From assembly GCA_019459085.1 (NCBI GenBank), contig JAIBEW010000011.1, positions 87,544 to 151,543 of the forward strand: 64,000 bases of DNA, given 5' to 3'. Each line of letters begins with the position of its first letter. Position 1 is the stretch's first letter. The translations under genes were made by a program, and so were the position numbers. Under the pieces are notes generated by a model, which saw only the letters and a list, made by a program, of their open reading frames with translations, ran no database searches and was not told the DNA's origin. This stretch comes from Kaistella sp. Its GTDB lineage: Bacteria > Bacteroidota > Bacteroidia > Flavobacteriales > Weeksellaceae. Below, piece by piece: positions 9,101 through 17,570 of the stretch.

Positions 9101-12029
9101 TGGTACCGGAAATACCAGTTTCTGGGTACCAGGTGCAAGCTTTACCACAGGACAGATTCCTGCAAGTATGCCATATGTTCAGCCTTTCACTACAGGACCT
9201 GTAGATTTCACATTTGTGAATGGAACATATGTTAATAAGTGGGTTTATGGATCCGCTGCGGGAAATCCTGCCAATTCTATTTATATCTCTAATGACAATG
9301 GAGTTACTAATGCATATGATATCGCACCTTTAACGACGGTACAGGCATACCGAGACATTACCGTACCCGCGGGAACCACCAACGCAACGCTTTCATTTGA
9401 CTGGAGAGCAGTGGGACAGACTACACTGGATTATTTCAGAGTCTGGATTGTTCCGGTTAGCTATACGCCAACAGCAGGGACACAAATTACCGTTGGAGGG
9501 GGAAGGTCTCAGATTGGAGGTACATTTAACCTACAGTCTACATGGCAAAATTATTTCAACCATACTGTGAACTTAAGTACATTTGCAGGCAGCACGGTAC
9601 GTTTGGTTTTTGAATGGAGAAACAACGCTGGTACTGGTGATAATCCACCGGCCGCAATTGATAATATCAATTTAAGCATTCCGACCTGTCAGGTTCCGAC
9701 CAATTTAAATTTTAATACGCTGAGCACGACCACTGCAAATATTACCTGGACAGCGGCAAATCCGGTTCCAGCTAACGGTTATCAGTATTATGTTTCAGCA
9801 ATCAGTACTCCACCAACAGCTTCAACTCTGCCAACCGGTTCAAGTACTACTACTTCAGCTTCGTTGACAGGATTATTGCCAAATACAACTTATTACTTTT
9901 GGGTACGTTCAGTTTGCGGTCCAGGGAACAATAGTTTCTGGATGGCAGGACCAAGTTTTACAACACGACAAATTCCTGCCACCATGCCTTATCAGCAGCC
10001 ATTTACAACAGGACCTGTAGATTTTACTTTTGTTAATGGTAACCAAGCAAATAAATGGTATTATGGTTCTGTCGTAGGAAACCCTGCAAATGCCATATAT
10101 ATATCAAACGATAACGGTTTAACAAATGCTTATACCAGTACACTAAGTGTAACTCATGCGTACAGAGACATTGTTATTCCACCGGGAGCAACTACTGCAA
10201 TCTTTACATTTGACTGGAAAGCAGTAGGCGAAAGTTCTTTTGATTATTTGAGAGTTTGGCTCGTTCCCGTGACTTTTACGCCAACTGCAGGTAGTCAGAT
10301 TACTGCGTTAGGTGGCATAAGAATTCAGGTTGGCGCCAATTTTAATCAACAGTCAACCTGGCAAAATTATAACAATCAGAACTTAAACATCAGCAATTTT
10401 GCTGGTCAGACCATGCGTCTAGTGTTTGAGTGGAGAAATGACACCAGCGTAACAAACCAACCGCCCGTTGCAATTGATAATGTTAGGCTTGTACGTTGCA
10501 GCAATGACGCACCTGTAGTTACAGTTAGCGCCATCACTCATAATTCAGCTACAGTAACCTGGCCACAGGATCCAGGTGGTGCAACCTATGTGATCAGATA
10601 CCGACCTTTAGGCTCAGCAACTTGGATTACTGTAAATGTGCCGGCAGTGCCGTTCCCGACTCCTACCAACTCTTATGATTTATTGAACCTTTCACCGGTT
10701 ACCGTCTATGAAGTAGAAGTTGCAGCGGTTTGTCAATTGGCTCAAGGCTCTTTCTCACACAATGAGTTTGAAACGAAATGTGACCCTACTCCTCCTTCCT
10801 CTTTTGTTGTAAATAATATTACAACCAATTCAGCAGTCGTGAGCTGGGCTCCTGTTTTGAGTGCCACGTATATTCTGCAGTACCGGGAAGTGGGATCAGC
10901 GACATGGATTCCCGTAAATTTAACAGGGACTACGTACAATTTAACAGGACTTACACCTTATACAACTTACGAAGTACAGGTTGCCTCAATCTGTTCTGGC
11001 GGGACCAATCCGTTCACCACGCCTATCGTGTTTACCACCTTACCAACTTGTGAGATGGCTCCGATTGGTCTTACAGTTACCAATCTTACCATGACTTCTG
11101 CTGAAGTGAACTGGAATGCTTTTGCGGGTGCCACTTATGTTTTGAAATGGAGAAAAGTTGGGCATCCAACATTCACTACTGTAAACTTGACGGCGAACAC
11201 TTACTTATTAACCGGCTTACTTGAAGCTACGCAATATGAAGTTCAGGTAGCGAACGTTTGTGGAGGAACATTACAGGCGTTTACCGCTCCGTATATCTTT
11301 ACAACACCAACTGTGGTTTATTGTCCAATGATCGCCGACAGTTCTGCAGAGGAGCATATTTCGAATGTTACCGTAACCGCTGTTGGATTCCCGACAATGG
11401 ATAATGATACAGGAGCCTCTAATTATTCCAGTTATGTGGATGACAATGATTACGTGGTGCGATTGACTCAGGGATCGACCAATAATCAGATATCTGTTTC
11501 CAAAACTTGGGCAAGTACGCAATACAACGAAGCAGTGACGGTTTGGATCGATTTTAACAGGAATTCCACCTTCGAAGTGGGCGAAAGAATCTTAACCTCT
11601 CCGCCAAATAAAACCACTCCGATTACCGGAACATTTACTGTACCTTCCAACGCATTTGTAAGTTTAACAAATGATAAATATGTAGTGATGAGAGTGGCAA
11701 TGCAGAGAGACGGTTCACCGATTAGCTGTGTTAACTTCCCTAATGGTGAAGTGGAAGACTATAAAGTGATGATCTCAAAAAGCGGTACAATCAATGCTTT
11801 AGATCCAAACACGATATTTATTTATCCGAACCCAGTTAATGATATCCTGAATATTTCTAAAGTGTCTGATGGCGCTCTGTATACCATTTACAATGTTGCA
11901 GGTCAGTTGATCTCCAAAGGTAAAATCTATGGAAGAAAAATCAACGTAAGCCAACTTGAAAGAGGGGTTTATGTTATTGACATCGACAACAACGGAGAAA
12001 CCGCACAGAAAAAATTCATTAAGAATTAA
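6114..12029 (+). CDS. Giant secreted metzincin metalloprotease with FN3 repeats and type IX sorting domain
   Basis: A 1971-residue secreted zinc protease (reprolysin/M12B-like). I chose the ATG at 6114, which starts a clean signal peptide (MKKFFTLLILL, cleaved after FAQ), over the upstream GTG. The zinc motif HEMGHQLGATH (344-354; Glu345 catalytic) and the Met-turn IMGYAG (Met376) are intact. Then come a linker with Ig-like modules, three tandem units of about 270 residues (651-919, 920-1191, 1192-1461), and three shorter FN3 domains (about 1462-1555, 1556-1645, 1646-1736). Each long unit is an FN3 domain plus a beta-rich block. A GEVED domain (about 1742-1895) and a type IX type A sorting domain (from IYPNPVND, about 1902-1971) complete it. 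It should leave by type IX secretion and be held on or shed from the surface. The target substrate is unknown. Confidence 0.93.
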   Translation: MKKFFTLLILLCTFVTSFAQWTPTSMQGEKIRNNTNATDYFKLDLNELRAQLTHAEETGLNAQAVEVSIPTLGGKIEQFAVYSLPVVAKELAAQYQLGSYVGVGISDPSKYIRFSVAPNDFQAMILHEGVYQFIEPANKTKTVYQLFNKSVNTGSKGFICSTSENSLAQEQMNKLYDGGKSFANNPTNFAKSSDKKYRTMRLALSVTAEYTTFFGGVPGAMTAINATLTRVNGVFEKDFALHLNMQNYPTLIYTNAATDPYSPAAQMNNWNNQLQQTLTTVVGNANYDIGHLFGASGGGGNAGCIGCVCINPATPTSNQKGSAYTSPSDGVPAGDTFDIDYVAHEMGHQLGATHSFSHALEGAGTNVEPGSGSTIMGYAGITGPTTDVQPNSDAYFHTASINQVQTNLISKTCDVEVTVANNAPVISPLPTYNIPKGTAFVLTGTATDPNPMTYTWEQMNNANVTINNTNLGNTASGASFRSLSPTSTGATRYFPRLQSVLAGVLNNSTNTWEAVSTVARTTQFAFTVRDNNPITTEQQTQTATQTIIVGNAGPFTVTSTDVYSNSPSTVTWNVVGTTAAPYNVANVKIDYTTDNGATWTVLSASTPNDGTENFQFTGLTIGSTVKVRVSAVGNVFYAVGSSVVSNAAATCASPSALTVTAITTTSATLGWTASAPAPANGYQYYLSTSSTPPTATTTPSGVSATTSANVTPLIAGATYYWWVRANCSTADQSVWIAGNIFSTTATLPYVQPFTTVNDFTFVNGTQTNKWAYGSAAGNPANSIYISNDNGASNTYTILGAASVVQAYRDIAIPTGTTNATLFFDWKSNGESCCDYFRVWMVPATFTPTAGSQITAGGGRVQIGGNFNLQSSYQTYVNHVLNVSSYAGSTMRLVFEWRNDGSLGTMPPASIDNINLSIPTCTVPNNPTFGTVTQNSATISWAAANPVPANGYHYYVSTSNTPPTAATVPTGSSTTTTAPLTALTPNTVYYFWVRSNCGTGNTSFWVPGASFTTGQIPASMPYVQPFTTGPVDFTFVNGTYVNKWVYGSAAGNPANSIYISNDNGVTNAYDIAPLTTVQAYRDITVPAGTTNATLSFDWRAVGQTTLDYFRVWIVPVSYTPTAGTQITVGGGRSQIGGTFNLQSTWQNYFNHTVNLSTFAGSTVRLVFEWRNNAGTGDNPPAAIDNINLSIPTCQVPTNLNFNTLSTTTANITWTAANPVPANGYQYYVSAISTPPTASTLPTGSSTTTSASLTGLLPNTTYYFWVRSVCGPGNNSFWMAGPSFTTRQIPATMPYQQPFTTGPVDFTFVNGNQANKWYYGSVVGNPANAIYISNDNGLTNAYTSTLSVTHAYRDIVIPPGATTAIFTFDWKAVGESSFDYLRVWLVPVTFTPTAGSQITALGGIRIQVGANFNQQSTWQNYNNQNLNISNFAGQTMRLVFEWRNDTSVTNQPPVAIDNVRLVRCSNDAPVVTVSAITHNSATVTWPQDPGGATYVIRYRPLGSATWITVNVPAVPFPTPTNSYDLLNLSPVTVYEVEVAAVCQLAQGSFSHNEFETKCDPTPPSSFVVNNITTNSAVVSWAPVLSATYILQYREVGSATWIPVNLTGTTYNLTGLTPYTTYEVQVASICSGGTNPFTTPIVFTTLPTCEMAPIGLTVTNLTMTSAEVNWNAFAGATYVLKWRKVGHPTFTTVNLTANTYLLTGLLEATQYEVQVANVCGGTLQAFTAPYIFTTPTVVYCPMIADSSAEEHISNVTVTAVGFPTMDNDTGASNYSSYVDDNDYVVRLTQGSTNNQISVSKTWASTQYNEAVTVWIDFNRNSTFEVGERILTSPPNKTTPITGTFTVPSNAFVSLTNDKYVVMRVAMQRDGSPISCVNFPNGEVEDYKVMISKSGTINALDPNTIFIYPNPVNDILNISKVSDGALYTIYNVAGQLISKGKIYGRKINVSQLERGVYVIDIDNNGETAQKKFIKN
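8064..10496 (+). repeat. Three in-frame tandem repeats of about 810 bases inside the metalloprotease gene
   Basis: The units start at 8064, 8871 and 9687, each at a conserved Cys codon, and encode 269, 272 and 270 residues. Each has an FN3 domain (PANGYxYYxS, then YYFWVRSxCG) followed by a block with PFTTxxxDFTFVNG, ISNDNG, DYxRVW and RLVFEWRN. Similarity is high across the whole unit, which points to internal duplication. The last unit is cut off by a Cys before the shorter FN3 domains. Confidence 0.9.
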
Positions 12030-12046
12030 CAAAACTTTTATAACAG

Positions 12047-12076
12047 AAAATCCCCAAGAAATTGGGGATTTTTTTT
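12047..12076 (+). terminator. Rho-independent terminator after the metalloprotease gene
   Basis: A perfect 11-pair stem (AAAATCCCCAA with TTGGGGATTTT) around a GAAA loop, followed by a T-run. Confidence 0.88.
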
Positions 12077-12158
12077 GTTAGTGACTTCGGGGTAAACTTG
12101 TGCATCCAATCATTAAATAAATTGTATTTGAATATGAAAAAAATCGTAATTTCAATTG

Positions 12159-13493
12159 ATGAATTTCTTAAAACTATTCCTACTCTTTAGCACGATCTTT
12201 TTAAGAGCGCAGCATGGTTTTGAGATCACCGAAAGCAAAAAGACCACAGTTATTCCTTTTCAGCTCATTAACAATCTTATTTTCATTCCTGTGGAGCTGA
12301 ACGGTGTTCCCCTTACCTTTCTTCTGGATACAGGAGTTTCGGAGACTATTCTCTTCAGCACAGACAATAAAGAAATCGATTTCAAAAAACTCGAAAAAAT
12401 AAAATTTTCGGGTCTCGGCGGGACTCTGGAAATTGAAGGCCTGAAATCCATAAGAAACCAACTCAAAATTGGAAAACATTTTAACGATCCTTCCCATACC
12501 GTATTCATTATTTTGGATGAAGATTTTAATTTCTCCTCACACGTCGGCATTCCGGTGAACGGAATTATTGGGTACTCTTTTTTCCGTAATCATCCGGTTT
12601 CCATCAATTACCTCACTAAAAAAATTGCCGTATTTGAAGACGAAACGGCTCTTCCGAAGAATATGGGGAAATACCGCGAATTCCCGATTACCGTTGAATA
12701 CAATAAGCCTTACGTAATGGCTGAAGTAGAAATGAAAAATGAAAAAAAAAGTTCCAAACTACTCTTGGATCTGGGGAACAGTGATGCGCTTTGGCTCTTC
12801 CCTGCCCTCATCAAAGATTTTGTATACAACCGTCCGAATATCGAGGATTTTTTAGGCCGCGGTTTCAACGGAGATGTGTATGGAAAGCGAAGCAGGATTC
12901 ACAACCTCTATCTTGGTGACTTTAAATTTGAAAAACCTTTGATCGCCATGCCCGACGAATTTTCTATACAGCACATCAATATGGTCAAAGACCGCAAAGG
13001 ATCTGTAGGAAGCGAAATCCTGAGGCGGTTCACCATTATATTTGATTATAAAAATAAAAAAATGTTCCTCAGGAAAAACAAACATTATGGAGACGATTTT
13101 CACTTCAATATGAGTGGTATCGATTTTAAGCATGACGGTGTGAAATGGGAACAGGAAATGGTAAAAGTAGAAACCCCCACCCAGAACAGCAATGCCGGGA
13201 ATGAAGTGAATGTCATCGCCAACCCTTTTCAGTACAAATTCGTCCTGAAACCCCTATATTCGGTTGCGGGAATAAGAAAGGAGTCTCCTGGCTTTAAAGC
13301 CGGGCTTAAAAAGGGGGATGTTGTGATCTCCATTAACGGCAAAAAAACTTCAAACATGACTTTAAACTCCATCAATGAATTGATGAGATCCGAAGAAGGT
13401 AAAGCTATTGAGATTACTGTTATCCGGAACGCTGAGACGCTATCATTTACTTTTAACCTGGAAGACCCGATTCCTTATCAGGAAGAATTATGA
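12159..13493 (+). CDS. Retropepsin-like aspartyl protease with C-terminal PDZ domain
   Basis: A 444-residue exported protein. ATG 12159 is preferred over the TTG one codon upstream. A signal peptide (MNFLKLFLLFSTIFLRAQ) is followed by two pepsin-like lobes: LLDTGVSETILF (Asp57) and a second, altered motif LLDLGNSDALW (Asp204, DLG instead of DTG). A PDZ domain follows (about 355-435, SPGFKAGLKKGDVVISING). This combination is common in Bacteroidota, probably as periplasmic or surface proteases, but its substrate is not known. The second motif is not ideal, so activity is likely but not certain. The stop overlaps the next start (ATGA), so the two genes are translationally coupled. Confidence 0.82.
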   Translation: MNFLKLFLLFSTIFLRAQHGFEITESKKTTVIPFQLINNLIFIPVELNGVPLTFLLDTGVSETILFSTDNKEIDFKKLEKIKFSGLGGTLEIEGLKSIRNQLKIGKHFNDPSHTVFIILDEDFNFSSHVGIPVNGIIGYSFFRNHPVSINYLTKKIAVFEDETALPKNMGKYREFPITVEYNKPYVMAEVEMKNEKKSSKLLLDLGNSDALWLFPALIKDFVYNRPNIEDFLGRGFNGDVYGKRSRIHNLYLGDFKFEKPLIAMPDEFSIQHINMVKDRKGSVGSEILRRFTIIFDYKNKKMFLRKNKHYGDDFHFNMSGIDFKHDGVKWEQEMVKVETPTQNSNAGNEVNVIANPFQYKFVLKPLYSVAGIRKESPGFKAGLKKGDVVISINGKKTSNMTLNSINELMRSEEGKAIEITVIRNAETLSFTFNLEDPIPYQEEL

Positions 13494-14008
13494 AAAAAGA
13501 AGAAACCACTTTAGATAAAATCCGCACAAGACCTCGATTTAAACTGTTTACCCAACTTACGGCAGACGAATATGTTGCCGGCCTGAAAAAATATCTACAG
13601 GAACACCGGGAGCAGTTTACAGGAAACGTGAATACCGAAATGGCAACCATCTCCGTAAAAACTGAAACCGACAGTTACTGGAAGCCCTATTTGTCCCTTC
13701 GAATCGGAAAAGAAGAGGAAAACACCGTTATTCGGGGTGTTTTTGGGCCCAGTTCAGCGGTCTGGACTTTTTTTATGTTTCTTTACTTTCTTTTCGGGGT
13801 ATTTTGGATGGTTTTCATCACCATGTGGTTTGTAGAAAGACAGATCAATAGCAATGAATTTCCGTGGGCATTATCGGCGTCCATCGTAATGGTTGTTATG
13901 ATATTCCTTACATACGCCGCTGCAAAAATCGGACAAGTAAAATCGAATAAAGAAATGGAAATGCTGAGAAATTTTGCTGAAGAATCTGTACTGCCTTTTG
14001 AAGGTTGA
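13490..14008 (+). CDS. Hypothetical two-helix membrane protein
   Basis: I do not recognise a named family. The 172 residues hold a charged N-terminal domain (about 1-85), two hydrophobic helices (about 89-112 and 125-146) and a short polar tail ending VLPFEG. The ATGA overlap with the protease/PDZ gene shows the two are expressed together, so it may anchor or modulate that protein; this is inference from position only. It converges on the L,D-transpeptidase gene three bases away. Confidence 0.7.
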   Translation: MKKEETTLDKIRTRPRFKLFTQLTADEYVAGLKKYLQEHREQFTGNVNTEMATISVKTETDSYWKPYLSLRIGKEEENTVIRGVFGPSSAVWTFFMFLYFLFGVFWMVFITMWFVERQINSNEFPWALSASIVMVVMIFLTYAAAKIGQVKSNKEMEMLRNFAEESVLPFEG

Positions 14009-14011
14009 TTT

Positions 14012-14974
14012 TTAAGCAGCAGTCAGATTTTCATCTGATGATTTTTCCGATGACTGCATGACGCGCTCTCTTTTCTCCTGCTCTTCAATCATTTTGGAAA
14101 CGTGCGGTTCAATTACAGCATTAAGATCTTCAACAGAAATCCCATTGGCAGCGGAATTTTCTGAAAGCATTTTCCAGGGTTTCTTTCCGCCCCATTTATA
14201 ATCGCCAAAAACGATGACCGCCGTTCCGTTTGCCTTCACTGTGGCACCACCATCATTCAGGATCCACGTATCTGCAAAATTATACATCCACTTTGCATCA
14301 TTCATCAATAGGCGCAGACATGAATGGGAAGCCGGAAAACCCGGAAGGTCATACTGATGCCATCCGATTCCCAGCGTATTGTGGATGTTGACGTTATAGG
14401 GCAGCTTCCACTCGCTGTCGACTGTAGAAATCGCAAGTTCCTTTTTCCAGTTTACAAACATAAGCCCGCGTTTGGTTTGTTCTGCCTTTTTGCCCATACT
14501 TGTGGGGCCCCATTTCAGTAATTCACCGTTCTGATACACTGCATAAGCCTGGATTGGATATGAAAAAACAACTAATTTATTCACCTTCTCCAGAGTTTCC
14601 ATTTTTTTTGGAAATGGAGTGTAGAGCATCAGAGTATGGTCGAATTTGTCCGGAACCATTAAAGTATCGGCTCTCCAGCGGTTTTGATGATCGAGTCTGT
14701 TCAGAGCAAGAATGGTATATTGCTCCTCTTTCGAGTATTTATTGGTAAACTCTGCCATCACCGAGTCCTTTTTTTCTTTCGGGAAAATTAAAGAAGTATA
14801 TTTAATTTGAAGGGCCTTTAGGGAATCCTCAGTTGCATCTAGTTTTTCCTTTTTTTGTTCCTGAGAAACTACTTTATCTTGAGGCAAAGCATCTTTGCTA
14901 ACCGTCTCTTTTTTACATTGGATCAGCACAACGGAAATCGCACTTAATAATAACAGAACCTGAATTTTTTTCAT
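14012..14974 (-). CDS. L,D-transpeptidase (YkuD fold)
   Basis: A 320-residue envelope protein. The N-terminus looks like a lipoprotein signal with Cys20, although the residue before it is Gln, which is unusual. The YkuD catalytic signature is present with His206 (GWHQ), then SHSCLRL with His217 and nucleophile Cys219; the more usual form is SHGC. Such enzymes make 3-3 peptidoglycan cross-links or attach proteins to the wall. A 60-residue charged stretch separates the signal from the fold, and a Glu/Lys-rich tail ends the protein. It is a single gene, convergent with its left neighbour. Confidence 0.85.
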   Translation of the reverse strand: MKKIQVLLLLSAISVVLIQCKKETVSKDALPQDKVVSQEQKKEKLDATEDSLKALQIKYTSLIFPKEKKDSVMAEFTNKYSKEEQYTILALNRLDHQNRWRADTLMVPDKFDHTLMLYTPFPKKMETLEKVNKLVVFSYPIQAYAVYQNGELLKWGPTSMGKKAEQTKRGLMFVNWKKELAISTVDSEWKLPYNVNIHNTLGIGWHQYDLPGFPASHSCLRLLMNDAKWMYNFADTWILNDGGATVKANGTAVIVFGDYKWGGKKPWKMLSENSAANGISVEDLNAVIEPHVSKMIEEQEKRERVMQSSEKSSDENLTAA

Positions 14975-15130
14975 TATAATCTAAATAAATACTTTCCCTA
15001 TCCCCTTTCAATAATGGTACCAAACATCAGTATTTATAGGGATTAAACGAAAATCCGGCAATGTTATCTGCAAAAGAAATGTGAAGCAATTTTTTGGTCT
15101 TTTCGAATACAGTATGTGAACACTTTACAT

Positions 15131-15156
15131 ACAAAAAAAGCCCCTAAGTGGGGCTT
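15131..15156 (-). terminator. Terminator of the tRNA-Asp transcript
   Basis: On the minus strand AAGCCCC and GGGGCTT form a seven-pair stem with a five-base loop and then a run of T. It starts two bases after the tRNA 3' end. Confidence 0.85.
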
Positions 15157-15157
15157 G

Positions 15158-15231
15158 CGATCCGGACGGGACTCGAACCCGCGACCTCCGCCGTGACAGG
15201 GCGGCATTCTAACCAGCTGAACTACCGGATC
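15158..15231 (-). tRNA. tRNA-Asp (GTC)
   Basis: The minus strand folds as a full cloverleaf: acceptor GATCCGG/CCGGATC, anticodon stem CCGCC/GGCGG with loop CTGTCAC (anticodon GTC), and T-arm GCGGG-TTCGAGT-CCCGT. The discriminator base is G. CCA is not encoded. Confidence 0.96.
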
Positions 15232-15268
15232 AATACGTTTTAAAAGAGCTTGTTTCTTTTGATGAGTG

Positions 15269-15298
15269 CAAAAATACAACTTTCCCGCCATCTACAAA
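15269..15298 (-). promoter_or_regulatory. Promoter for tRNA-Asp
   Basis: On the minus strand TTTG (15295-15298) and TATTTTTG (15269-15276) are 18 bases apart, one short of the usual 19-21. They lie 37 bases upstream of the mature tRNA. Confidence 0.5.
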
Positions 15299-15357
15299 AC
15301 CTTTTGACAAAAAAATGCTTCCTTTTATAGAAAGCACTCAGTTTCAAGACGAATTTT

Positions 15358-15675
15358 TTATAAATGGGCCGATAATTTTTCAGCAATCACTTCTTTTGAA
15401 GCTACACCTACTATTTTATCCACCACTTCTCCATTTTTAAAGATCAAAACGGTAGGAATATTTCTGATTCCGTAATCTACCGAAACCTGTTGGTTATTAT
15501 CTACATCTACTTTACCAACAACTGCTCTTCCTTCAAAGTCATTGGCTACCTCTTCGATGATTGGCCCCAACATTCTGCAAGGTCCGCACCATACTGCCCA
15601 AAAATCCACCAATACCGGTTTAGCTGATCTTAATACAGTCTGTTCAAAAGACTGATCTGTTATTTCTAAAGCCAT
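15358..15675 (-). CDS. trxA: Thioredoxin
   Basis: A 105-residue thioredoxin. The start is set at ATG 15675 (MALEITDQSF), the family's usual N-terminus; the open frame extends 15 codons further but that part is not conserved. The active site WCGPC (Cys30, Cys33) and the cis-Pro loop IPTVLIF are intact. It reduces protein disulfides in the cytoplasm. It lies 78 bases after the cysteine desulfurase gene and has its own -7 box, so it is probably transcribed on its own. Confidence 0.95.
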   Translation of the reverse strand: MALEITDQSFEQTVLRSAKPVLVDFWAVWCGPCRMLGPIIEEVANDFEGRAVVGKVDVDNNQQVSVDYGIRNIPTVLIFKNGEVVDKIVGVASKEVIAEKLSAHL

Positions 15676-15717
15676 TTTTTTTATATTTTTTAAATTACTG
15701 TTACTAAATTTCTTCCG

Positions 15718-15725
15718 CAAAAATA
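15718..15725 (-). promoter_or_regulatory. Putative -7 box (TATTTTTG) for trxA
   Basis: The minus-strand element fits TAnnTTTG and lies 42 bases before the trxA ATG. No TTTG is found at the correct -33 spacing. Confidence 0.4.
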
Positions 15726-15753
15726 CAATATTTAAGCCAAAGGAAAGCCCAAA

Positions 15754-16929
15754 TTATCTATGCTGAATATTTGTTTTGTCTATTTCAAAGCTTTCGGAAA
15801 TCTCTTTTAGCGCATCCGTAAGCGCATCAATCTCTGCTTTCGTGGTCAGATGGCTAAAGGAAACCCGAAGTGGTGTGCACTTTTCCATTTCTTCTTCTTC
15901 CAGAAGCATCATCATGACCATTGAAGGTTTTGAAGCACCGGAAGAACACGCACTTCCCTGCGAAACTGCAATTCCTTTCATATCCAGTTTCAGACCGATC
16001 ATTGGGTCTTTAAAAGGAAGCAAAACACTCAGAACGGTGTAAAGACTGTTTTCTTTTTCTGCACTTCTGCCGTTAAATTTCACGCCTGGTATTGCATTCC
16101 GCAGATTTTCAATGGTGTACTCTTTTACCTCCTGAATCTGAGCCGAATATTCCGCCATATGATCCACTGCGAGTTCGAGTGCTTTTCCCAAACCAACAAT
16201 TCCGCATACATTTTCAGTTCCTGCTCTGAGGCTTCTTTCCTGTGGTCCACCGGTAATGATTCCTTTTAAACCGGAAGATTTTCTAATGAAAGCAAATCCG
16301 CTGCCTTTCGGACCGTGGAATTTATGCGCACTACACGAAGCAAAATCAACCAAAATATCTGAAAAATCCAGATCAACATGCGCAACCGTCTGCACCGTAT
16401 CTGAATGGAAAAGCGCCTTGTTTTCCTGACAGATTTCTGCGACTTTTTTGAAATCGAGAAGGTTTCCGGTTTCGTTGTTGGCGTGCATCAGCGTAACCAA
16501 CGTTTTCTTGTCTGAATTCTTAAGAAATGTTTCCAACTGCGCAAGGTCAAAATCCCCTTTTTTATCTGGTCTTAAATATACCACCTCCACATTTTTGCGC
16601 TTCTTCATGTCCAGAACCGTTTCGGCAACACATTTGTGTTCCATGGGCGAAGTAATGATTCTTTCTACCCCCAAATGGTTCACACACGATTTAATGATCA
16701 TGTTGTTGGATTCGGTGCCGCACGAAGTAAAAATAATCTCGGCGGGCGAAACTTTAAGATATTCTGCAACCTGCCTTCTTACATTTTCGATGAGAATTTT
16801 CGCTTCCTGACCAAAGCTGTGCGTGGAAGAAGGATTTCCGAAGGTAATTTTCATCACCTTCACCATCGCATCGATGACTTCATCAGAAAGCGGTGTGGTG
16901 GCAGCATTATCCAGATATATTTTATCCAT
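15754..16929 (-). CDS. Cysteine desulfurase (NifS/IscS-like)
   Basis: A 391-residue PLP enzyme that takes sulfur from cysteine for Fe-S clusters or tRNA thiolation. Landmarks are LDNAATTP at residues 6-13, HANNETG (149-155), the PLP lysine in SAHKFHGPKG (Lys203), and the mobile catalytic Cys328 in SQGSACSSG. The length and active-site loop are of the group I (IscS/NifS) type. No IscU or IscR lies beside it. It follows the HAD phosphatase by 38 bases and may be read through from the DprE cluster, though a functional link is not expected. Confidence 0.94.
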   Translation of the reverse strand: MDKIYLDNAATTPLSDEVIDAMVKVMKITFGNPSSTHSFGQEAKILIENVRRQVAEYLKVSPAEIIFTSCGTESNNMIIKSCVNHLGVERIITSPMEHKCVAETVLDMKKRKNVEVVYLRPDKKGDFDLAQLETFLKNSDKKTLVTLMHANNETGNLLDFKKVAEICQENKALFHSDTVQTVAHVDLDFSDILVDFASCSAHKFHGPKGSGFAFIRKSSGLKGIITGGPQERSLRAGTENVCGIVGLGKALELAVDHMAEYSAQIQEVKEYTIENLRNAIPGVKFNGRSAEKENSLYTVLSVLLPFKDPMIGLKLDMKGIAVSQGSACSSGASKPSMVMMMLLEEEEMEKCTPLRVSFSHLTTKAEIDALTDALKEISESFEIDKTNIQHR

Positions 16930-16967
16930 TTTTGTTGGTGCTTTTTAAGATTTTTCGAAGGTTAAAA

Positions 16968-17555
16968 TTAGTGAAAAAATTCAAAATGACTTTCGTTTGC
17001 CCAGTCCAGCATTTCGCGGTCTCCGGAAGTATCGCCAAAGGCAATAGTTTTGTCGAATTTTTTATCTGAAATGGCCTCCTTAATGCGGCTGAGTTTTTCA
17101 GCTCCATTACAGTTTTTACCGACGAAATTTCCGGTGAAAACGCCGTTAACGAATTCGGCTTTCGTGGCGATAAGATGCATTCCGAGCTTTTCTGCGAAAG
17201 GTTGCACCCAAAGATCAAGAGATGCCGACACGATATAACTTTCGATTTGGCTTCGGTCTATGTTTTCAATGAATTCCAAAGCATTTTCGCGGATGATGGT
17301 AGGATAACTCTTCTCAAAAAATTCGCGGGATTTTTTCCCGATTTTACTTTTGCTTTCTCCTTTTAAAACGGAAGAAATAAAACTTTTCTTAACTTTTTCA
17401 GCACTGGCAAGTTTCAGTTTCAACAAAATAAATAGCGGAATATGTTTTGCAAACTGCAGATAGAATTTCGGTGCATCATAGAACTTAAGGAACAGAAACA
17501 TCGTGTCGCTGTATGTAAGCGTACCGTCGAAATCAAAAAAATATGCTTTTTTCAT
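16968..17555 (-). CDS. HAD-IB family phosphatase of the DprE cluster
   Basis: A 195-residue haloacid-dehalogenase-type phosphatase. Motif I is DFDGT (Asp8 nucleophile, Asp10), motif II the Ser in IVSAS, and motif IV GDTSGDREML. It resembles SerB-like HAD-IB enzymes. It is the last of four tightly spaced genes with UbiA, DprE1-like and DprE2-like products. The expected role is to remove the 5-phosphate from polyprenyl-phosphoryl-5-phosphoribose, a step attributed in mycobacteria to an unrelated phosphatase. That role is inferred from position; a general small-molecule phosphatase is the alternative. Confidence 0.85.
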   Translation of the reverse strand: MKKAYFFDFDGTLTYSDTMFLFLKFYDAPKFYLQFAKHIPLFILLKLKLASAEKVKKSFISSVLKGESKSKIGKKSREFFEKSYPTIIRENALEFIENIDRSQIESYIVSASLDLWVQPFAEKLGMHLIATKAEFVNGVFTGNFVGKNCNGAEKLSRIKEAISDKKFDKTIAFGDTSGDREMLDWANESHFEFFH

Positions 17556-17570
17556 CTGAAGACTGCGTTC

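Noticed and set aside
8064..10496. Repeats as a CRISPR array or mobile element
   Set aside because: They are in frame with one long protein, about 810 bases each, with no spacers, transposase or terminal repeats.
12134..12190. Tiny 18-codon upstream frame beginning MKKIVIS before the protease/PDZ gene
   Set aside because: It overlaps the real start in another frame and has no support beyond its ATG.
15064..15291. Small protein-coding frame across the tRNA-Asp gene
   Set aside because: It covers a well-formed tRNA and its terminator; the coding potential is accidental.
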